Assembly (NCBI RefSeq): GCF_949987535.1
Contig: NC_080070.1
Coordinates: 13,893,770-13,957,769, forward strand
Direction: 5' to 3'
Origin: Balaenoptera acutorostrata
Taxonomy: Eukaryota; Chordata; Mammalia; Artiodactyla; Balaenopteridae
DNA length: 64,000 bases
Below the pieces are notes generated by a model, which searched no databases, was not told the DNA's origin, and saw nothing but the letters and a program-made list of their open reading frames with translations. Positions within the stretch are counted from its first letter, which is position 1. Every line of letters begins with the position of its first letter. A program made the position numbers and the translations under genes. This document shows positions 56,672-64,000 of this stretch, piece by piece.

Positions 56672-58400
56672 TAACAGTGTGGTGCTGGCATAAAGACAGA
56701 CATACAGACCAACATAATAGAATAGATAGCCCAGAAATAAATCCTTGCATATGTGGTCAAGTGATTTTTGACAAGGATACCAAGACCATTCAATGGGGAA
56801 AGGACAGTCTTTTCAACAAATGGTATAGGGAAAACTGGATAGCCACATGCAAAAGAGTGAAGTTGGACTCTTACCTTACACCATATATAAAAATTAACTC
56901 AGAATGGATTAAAGACCTAAACATAAGAGTGAAAACTATAACACTTTAAGGAAAAGACAAAGGAGGAATGCTTCTTGATATTAAATTTGACCATGATTTC
57001 TTGGAATGATACCAAAGCACAGGCAACAAAAGTGAAAATAGATAAACAGGACTGCATCAAGATTAAAAACTTCTGTGCATTAAAAGACACAGAGTAAAAA
57101 GTCAACCCACAGAATGGGAGAAAATACAAACCAAATATCTGTTAAAGGGTTAATATCCAGAATATATAAAGCACTCCTACAACTGAACAACAAAAACAAA
57201 AACCCCCAAGCAACATGATTAAAACATGGGCAAAGGACTTAAATAGACATTTCTCAAAAAAAAGATATACAGGACTTCCCCGGTGGCACAGTGGTTAAGA
57301 ATCCACCTGCCAATGCAGGGCACACAGGTTCGAGCCCTAGTCTGGGAAGATCCCACGTGCCGTGGAGCAACTAAGCCCGTGCGCCACAACTACTGAGCCT
57401 GCGCTCTGGAGCCCGTGAGCCTGGAGCCTATTGAAGCCCGCGTGCTGCAACTACTGAAGCCCATGCGCCTAGAGCCCGTGCTCCGCAACAAGAGAAGCCA
57501 CCGCAACAAGAAGCCCAAGCACTGCAACGAAGAGTAGCCCCCGCTCGTCGCAACTAGAGAAAGCCCGCGCGCAGCAACGAAGACCCAAGGCAGCCAAAAA
57601 AAAAAAAAAGATATACAAATGCCAACAAGGACATGAAAAGATGCCCAACATCACTAGTCATTAGGGAAATGCAAATCAAAACCACAATGCGATACCATCT
57701 CATACCCATTAGGATGACCACTACTACTACAAAAAAAATTTGTTGGCAAGGGTGGGGAGAAATTGGAACCCTTGTGCACTGTTGGTGGGAATGTAAAATG
57801 GTGCAGCCAAAACAGCATGGTAGTTCCTCAAATAAATAAATAAAATAACCCAACAATTCCACTTCAGGATATATACCCCAAAGAGTTGAAAGCAAGGTCT
57901 TGAAGAGACACTTGTACACCCATATTCATAGCAGCATTATTCACAGTAGCCGAAAGGTAGAAGCAACCCAAATGTCCATTTACCACTGATGGAGGAATAG
58001 TTAAGCAAAATGTGGTCTATATGTACAAAAGGAATATTATTCAGCCTTAAAAATGAAGGAAATGTTGTCACATGCTACAACATGGATGAACCTTGAGGAC
58101 ATTATGCTAAATGAAATAAGCCAGTCACAAAAGGACAAATATTGCATGATTCCACTTACATCAGATCCTAGAGTAGTTGAATTCATAGAGACAGAAAGTA
58201 GAATGGTGGTCGCCAGGGGTTGGGAGCAGGCGGAGAATGGAGAGTTAGTATTTAATGGGTATAGAGTTTAAGCTGAGAAAGATGAAAAAGTTCTGATAAT
58301 GGTTGCACAACAGTGTGAATGTATTTAATGTCACTGAACTGTACACTTAAAAATAGTTAAGATGGTAAATTTATGTGTATTTTACCACACTTTTTAAAAA
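56672..58400 (+). repeat. Old LINE-1, ORF2 3' part and 3' UTR, interrupted by a SINE
   Basis: It starts at 'gtgtggtgctggcataaaga' and proceeds through ORF2-like sequence with many stops. It resumes after the SINE at 57272-57601 with 'acaaggacatgaaaagatgc' and ends with L1 3' UTR wording ('aatggttgcacaacagtgtg', 'gaactgtacacttaaaaata'). It is a non-functional remnant. Confidence 0.85.
57272..57601 (+). mobile_element. CHR-family SINE, long form
   Basis: It starts 'ggacttccccggtggcacag'. A 16-bp A-rich duplication ending in gatataca lies at 57256-57271 and 57602-57617. It is inserted in the old L1. Confidence 0.94.
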
Positions 58401-58579
58401 ATGAATGAATGAATGGTAGAAACTATTTGTAATGCATAAAATCAACAAAGAATTAACATTCCAATTATACAGTGTGCCCCTAAAAATTAATGAGGTGGTG
58501 ATAAATAACCCAGTAGAAAAAATAGGCATAATGTATAAATAGCACTTCACAGAAGAGAAAAACACTGACAGACTTTTCT

Positions 58580-59010
58580 GTTTACCTAATAGCCATTCAC
58601 CTCTTCTTCCTTATTAACAGAGCCCAGATTTCGTCCCAGGTAGCAATGTTTCCAGCTAAAAATATTCACTGTCTACAGTTTTCTCGCATATTGAAGAGGC
58701 CATGTGATACAGTTCTGGCCATGAAGAAAAAAATGAAAGTGCTGAGGATTTCTGGAAAAGATTTTCATTATTGATACAGCTAATGCCCTTCCTTCCTTCC
58801 TCTTGCTTAAATGTGTGTCCAAAGCATGGAGACGCGGCAGCTGTATTGTGTCTAACAGGAAACCATCATGGGGACACAGGCCAAAACACTACAAGTGTGG
58901 GAAGACAGAGAAGCCTGGACCCAGTGAATTCACTGCACCAAACCTGGACTACCTACCTATCCCCCAATTTCTTGTGATTTGAGACAAATAATCCTCCATC
59001 TATTTAACAA
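58580..59010 (+). repeat. Possible ancient repeat, family unresolved
   Basis: 'gaggccatgtgatacagttc', 'tggccatgaag' and 'cctggactacctacctatcc' are familiar phrases from an old mammalian repeat that I cannot name. No gene. Confidence 0.35.
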
Positions 59011-59249
59011 CCACACTGAAGTTTTTGATTACTTGCAGGTGAAAGTATTCCTGACTGATTATGACTTTCATCAGAAATGAGAAACCACAAGAGTAAGAAA
59101 ACTAAATTGTGGAATTGGCTGAGCGGAAGTAGGTCAGAGAGTACCAAGGAATCAATCATTTCAGGCTGAAAAGGTGGTGAAATTTGATATGTGGTAATGA
59201 AATATCTGGGCAGAATATCATCTGTCATACCTTGTCATATAATGTACAG

Positions 59250-59645
59250 TCTACAAAGTGCTATGGGAAAAAAATTAGCAAAGTAAAGGAGATAAGGGAG
59301 TTCTACAGATGGGAGCTGCTTTTATATGAGTTGGTCAAAAAGGCTACTGTGATAATGTGAAAGGTAGGCAGGGACCTCAAGGAAGTGAGAGAGAGAGCCA
59401 TGAGGCTACCTGGATGACACTGTCCAAGCTGTGGGAATAGGAGGGGTATCACTGGAGTGTTCCTGTAAGACTAAGGAGACAAAGAAAAGGAGGATAGTAA
59501 AAAATGATGTAGAGGGCTGTTTCGTAGGGGAGGGGAGTGAGAGCATGGAAGGCCTTGGGGCCATTGTAAGGACTCTGAGTGTGCTGGAAACCAAATGCCT
59601 TGCCACTGTCAGCAAAGGATCTCTAATAGAGGAGTGAACTGAGAC
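59250..59645 (-). repeat. L2 LINE fragment, weak
   Basis: 'gaaaggtaggcagggacctc', 'gcatggaaggccttggggcc' and 'ttgtaaggactctgagtgtg' resemble the reverse of L2 as seen at 26945-27515. Confidence 0.45.
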
Positions 59646-59895
59646 TCAAGTTAGCGGGATGCAAACACAGAGGCAAGGGAATGTGGAAAACTTCAGGGCT
59701 AAGAGGGGCTCTGTCTGCAGACGCCGGAAGTCCTGGTGTTGGGATACTTGTGAGGCTGAAAACGTCAACTGCTTCAATACCTCACCCTGCGGTCCAAGCC
59801 AGCAGGGCTGTGAAGCAACAGGCCAGCAGGGCAGGAGGCTGGGAGCCCAGAACTTTACCCAGTACCTTCACACTTAATAATTCTTTGCCAGACAA

Positions 59896-60202
59896 GACTT
59901 CCCTGGTGACGCAGTGGTTGAGAATCTGCCTGCCAATACAGGGCACAGGGGTTCGAGCCCTGGTCCGGGAAGATCCCACATGCCGCGGAGCAACTAAGCC
60001 CGTGTGCCACAACTACTGAAGCCCGCGTGCCTGGAGCCCGTGCTCCGCAACAAGAGAAGCCACCGCAATGAGAAGCCCGCGTACGGCAATTAAGAGTAGC
60101 CCCCGCTCACCGCAACTAGAGAAAGCCTGTGCGCAGCAACGAAGACCCAACACAGCCAAAAATCAATCAATCAATCAATCAATCAATTTATTAAAAAAAA
60201 AA
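59896..60202 (+). mobile_element. CHR-family SINE
   Basis: Head 'gacttccctggtgacgcagt', B box ggttcgagccc and tail (AATC)n plus A. An exact 17-bp duplication aattctttgccagacaa lies at 59879-59895 and 60203-60219. One 'ccacaactactg' module fewer than the long-form copies. Confidence 0.95.
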
Positions 60203-60224
60203 AATTCTTTGCCAGACAAAGAAG

Positions 60225-61110
60225 GAATGCCAGTGGAAGAAGATGGGATTAAGGGTGTTGTTTTCCTGCCTTTGCTTAAAAAGTGCCGCAAGCCTTGGGG
60301 CCGTTAAATTCTGGGAGTGGGGGGACTGACAGAGCACAAAGGCTGGCCTGAGAGCCAAAAATTCTCAGGCTCAAAGACTCTCTAGAAAAAAATCTTGACT
60401 GCGGTTACTTGCACATAGAATTAATTGGAAATAGATCATCCAAAAACCTACTAGGTTTAGGAGAGGACTGTGTTGATTGAAAAACAAAACAAAACACAAA
60501 GCATGGTAACAGCCTATGGCTGTTGAACTCTAAAGCAACCTCTAGGTCCCCAAGTAGTACCAGGAGGAAGAGAAGGGCATTATCTCCAAAGATGGAGGGA
60601 GACACAGGTTTACCCCAGGGAGAAGACTAGGGGCTGCCAGAGTGGCACATTAAGGGACTTACTTCTCTATCAGGGCAGGGAGTCCTCACTGCTCCCGTCC
60701 AGTAGGAGTCAGTAATTGTCTAGTAGGATTTGATAATTTCTAAAGGTTGGTAACTGCTGTAATTTCCCATTTTCCCCTTTCTCTGAGTGGGAGTTTTATT
60801 GCCGTTATCCTGGTCTTCTCACCACTGTATATTAGGTATCCTGGACACAAGCAATTTGTCGTTAAGCTTACGGGTTGCAGGACTACCAGAGCCATGTTCG
60901 TACGTGATGGAGAGGATGGTACTCCTTCAGAGATCTGGGGTGTCAAGCTGGACACTGTCTGTGGATGAGACTTTGTGGTTTTCTCCCTTAGGGGGAGGCA
61001 AATGCACCTCTCCACCGAAAGGGAAGAAGGGCGTGTACAGAGAGATGTGAGGTAGCAATCAGAGGAGGTCTGACCCTGTCTCAACCTCTAACTCCTTATC
61101 TCTTGCCTGA
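60225..61110. other. Intergenic DNA, nothing recognised
   Basis: Overlapping frames of 73-114 codons occur on both strands at 60740-61084 without any recognisable motif, so I do not call a gene. Confidence 0.4.
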
Positions 61111-61139
61111 TGTACTATAGAGGCTCTGGTCTTCCTTGA

Positions 61140-61650
61140 TGTTAGGGTGGCCATTGAAGGGGAGAAGAAATCATTTTTCCTCTACCTTTCTAGACTCTTG
61201 ACTGAGGCTCCCCTGTAATAAAGAGACATTAATGGGAGAAAAACGAATTTAATTACATGTGTATGCATGGGAGTCCCATAAAGATATGAGGCTCAAAGAA
61301 GTGACCAGAGGAGGATGCCTTTATACCTTGTAAATAAAGAAACAATAAATCTGTAAAGAATTGACAAGACAAAGGCGTTTGAGCTAGTGGTAAAATGGTG
61401 AAGAAGTAACAATGTTTGTTTATACAGCCTTCTTGGCCCTAAATTCCCTATCTCTAGTGATAAGGATGCCTTTCTACCCTCCTGCTACAAGGAGTGTAGT
61501 TTTTCACATGGGAGATTTTTCTCCTGCTTTCAGGGGGTCAAAGGAGGGTCAGAGTGACCTTTTTGCACTGGCTGTTTCTCAAGTACCTTTAATTCAAAAT
61601 AATATGCCACAGTGCCTAATTTGGGGTGACATACTCTGAACCCCTACACC
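61140..61650. repeat. Probable old LTR or DNA-element repeat
   Basis: 'aatttaattacatgtgtatg', 'gggagatttttctcctgctt' and 'ttggggtgacatactctgaa' ring as an old mammalian repeat of about 500 bp. I cannot assign the family. Confidence 0.35.
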
Positions 61651-61999
61651 ATGTAACTAAGATTTGACTGAAATATAAGTAGAAATCCACTGGGGACTTT
61701 AGAAAGGTTTTCGCTTTCTTGATACATGCTTCCTGTTCCTCTTTCTTCCACTCTAGAGTCCAGACTTAAAGCTGGAGGTGGATCAGCCATCTAGCTCCCA
61801 ACCACGTGCAACAAGATCAGGACAAAAGCCAACATGCTAGCAATGCTGGGGAAGAAAGGGATAGAAGAAAACACAAGGAAAAAAAGAAAGAAAGGGCAAG
61901 CTAAGCCTGAGTCTTAAATGGCTATTAAACAGATGTACCAGCCCAGGATACCTTACCCGTGAACTTGTTTTATGAAAAACACAACAACAATGATAAATA

Positions 62000-62870
62000 T
62001 ACATGTTTAAACCTAGTAAATCTGTATGTTTAACACTAATAATCAGGGAAATGTAAATGAAAATGGTGAGATACCCTTTTATGTTCATCAGATAGGCAGA
62101 ACATGTAACATCTGATATGAAGTGTTGGCAAGGAAATGGAGAAACGCGGACATTCATACATTGCTGGTAAAGGGTACATTGGTGCAATCACTTTGGAGAG
62201 CAACTTGGAAGAAGCCAGTACAGTTGAAGATGGGCAAAACAATTCCAATTCTAGATATAAACCCTAGACCCTTGATATTTAGTGTATGGTCTGTGGAGTA
62301 CAAGAATCCCTTGCACTTGTGCACAGGAGACATAGAAAAGCATATTCCTGGCAGTGTTGTTTGTAACAGAAGAAAAAAAGGGAGAGGGGAGATGTCTATC
62401 AACAAAAGAATAAACAGATAAATGTTGTTATACTCATATGACAATTAAAATGCATGTACTAGAGCTTCATAAATCAACATGTATAAATCTCAAAAAGATA
62501 CTGTTGACCTAAAAAAAGCAAGTTATAAGGTAATAAATATAGTATATCATCATTTATATAAAGTTTTTAAAACTGTAAAATGATTATTTTGTTTATGAAT
62601 ATTTATATATATGAAATACAAGTACAAAAATGCATGATTGTAATAAACATGAATTCAGGGTAGTGGTTACCTCTGGAGAAGGGAGGAAAGTAACAGCCTA
62701 GGGGGTTCAACTATGTTTTTATTTATTTTTTAATGTAAATTTGAAGCAAAAAGTAAAATGGTAATACTTGATAAAGCTTGGTTATGGGTGCCCTTGTGAT
62801 TTTATTATTCTATTTTTCTCTGTGTTGGTAGTATTTCACGATTTTCAAAGAAAAGAAAGAAAGGAAAAGA
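62000..62870 (+). repeat. Old LINE-1-type 3' part
   Basis: 'aatcagggaaatgtaaatga', 'attcatacattgctggtaaa', 'caattccaattctagatata' and 'gtagtggttacctctggaga' follow an old L1 ORF2/3' UTR. Many stops are present. Confidence 0.7.
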
Positions 62871-63190
62871 GATTCAAAGCAAGTACTAGAACAAGAGCAA
62901 GATACCGTCAAAAAGAAAACTAGACACAGGTTTTCAAATGGAAAGGAACATACTGATTGGGAGAAGGACAATCATAGGCTTCAAATGCTGCTGCTTTAAA
63001 CGCTGCCGAAGTACTGCAAATCACTGTCTGCCTTCCAGTTAATTAACCCAGTCTCTTTCTGTGATTTGCTAGGTCAGAGAGATGAAGAAAGGCCTTTTGA
63101 TGCTAAACTTATTTAAGCCCCAAAATACTTAAGGCATGAACATGCCTGGGGTGGGGGGGTGGTTATAGATTCAATTCTTTACTTAACAAA
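62870..63190. other. Intergenic DNA, nothing recognised
   Basis: Purine-rich then mixed sequence with a short G run near 63150. No named feature. Confidence 0.4.
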
Positions 63191-63194
63191 CTTG

Positions 63195-63400
63195 ATAACT
63201 AACATTTATTTCATGCCCATTATGTCCCAGGCACCATGCTAAGAACTTCGTATGGATTATCTCATTCCACCTTCGCAACACCCTTATGTGATAGATAGTA
63301 TAATTACTCCTTATATTACAAATGAGGAAACCAAGCTAGTCACAGGTATGTGATAGAGCTGTGATTTATACCTGAGCAGTTTTGCCGCCAGAGGCCTCAT
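63195..63400 (-). repeat. MIR SINE fossil
   Basis: 'gtcccaggcaccatgctaag', 'tacaaatgaggaaaccaagc' and 'gtgatagagctgtgatttat' are reverse MIR wording. Confidence 0.75.
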
Positions 63401-63546
63401 TCTTATCCACCTTGCAACATGCCAGGCGCTGTTAGATGCTGAGGGTACAGGACTCCATAGACTTGCAAGCAATAGACAACTTTATTGACATCCAGTTCTA
63501 GTCCATGCATTCCTGCTTGTTCAATGCAGTCGTTACATAAAGTTTT

Positions 63547-63663
63547 TTTGGGGGGCCATGACGCACAGCTTGCAGGATCTTAGTTCCCTGACCAGGGACT
63601 GAACCCGCGCCCTCGGCAGCGAAAGTGTGGAGTCCTAACCACTGGACCGCCAGGGAATTCCTG
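63547..63663 (-). mobile_element. Short CHR-family SINE
   Basis: Reverse-oriented, about 117 bp: 'ggatcttagttccctgacca' through 'ggaccgccagggaattcc'. The duplication tacataaagtttt lies at 63534-63546 and 63664-63676. It is the same subtype as 27638-27768. Confidence 0.93.
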
Positions 63664-63679
63664 TACATAAAGTTTTAAA

Positions 63680-64000
63680 GTGTGCAAAGAAATGCCATAA
63701 TATTTAACAATGCACATGTAGTGATAGAACAAAGAAGTGCAATGAAATGAACTTCATTTAAGTTAAAGTTTCTCTTCTCCCACAGGTGGAAGGTTGCTGT
63801 GGAAAAAGGTGACCCTGGGTGACTCCTGTTTTTCCACTTTGTCCTATTTTGCTCCCTACTCAATTAGATGTGGTTTGTGGCCCCTCCAAGGTTGGGGTAA
63901 GAAGGAGGAAGGGAAAAGTGGTAAAAGACAAGAGAGATCTTACGTAGTACTGTAACTAGCATCTTAATGTATAACAATCTAGTTCACATTAGTACCAACT
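63680..64000. other. Intergenic DNA, nothing recognised
   Basis: No repeat or gene identified before the window ends. Confidence 0.4.

Noticed and set aside
60740..61084. 114-codon minus-strand frame
   Set aside because: No recognisable motif; overlapping open frames on the other strand point to chance.

Overview
This window is mammalian nuclear DNA, most likely from a cetacean. It has split genes with GT-AG introns, MIR, L2 and MER5 fossils and LINE-1 copies. It also carries about twenty tRNA-derived CHR-family SINEs, which open with the wording 'cttccctggtggcgcagtgg'. CHR SINEs belong to whales, hippos and ruminants. The long form seen here, together with the absence of obvious BovB or Bov-tA elements, points to a whale or dolphin. 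No prokaryotic, viral-genome or CRISPR-like feature is present.

The only protein-coding gene I can support is MRPS33, the small mitochondrial ribosomal subunit protein mS33, on the + strand. A GC-rich TATA-less promoter and a non-coding first exon lie near 20.7-20.88 kb. Intron 1 is 4.3 kb. Exon 2 (25200-25441) holds the start codon and residues 1-71 plus two bases of codon 72. Intron 2 is 3.4 kb. Exon 3 starts at 28871, finishes the 106-residue protein at 28976 and carries the 3' UTR. The reading frame is intact and all splice signals are canonical.

The rest is intergenic or intronic. 0-20 kb holds a MIR cluster, several CHR SINEs, a fairly young 5'-truncated LINE-1 (6.9-8.9 kb), a MIR split by a small L1 insertion, an old L1 with duplicated 5' sequence (12.4-14.6 kb), a decayed hAT-type DNA transposon (15.2-18.7 kb) and a MaLR-type LTR (18.9-19.4 kb). 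29-64 kb holds L2, MIR, MER5 and L1 fossils overlaid by many CHR SINEs. Two SINE pairs were inserted one into the tail of the other.

The most noteworthy observations are a CHR SINE that apparently carried about 85 bp of 3' flanking DNA with it (37.25-37.65 kb), and a SINE with a strong excess of A-to-G changes relative to its relatives (55.34-55.66 kb). Others are two double-insertion sites with triplicated target sequence, and NRF-1, ETS and GC-box motifs in the MRPS33 promoter. I found no undescribed multi-gene system. Repeat family names come from recognising consensus wording and are approximate for the oldest copies.
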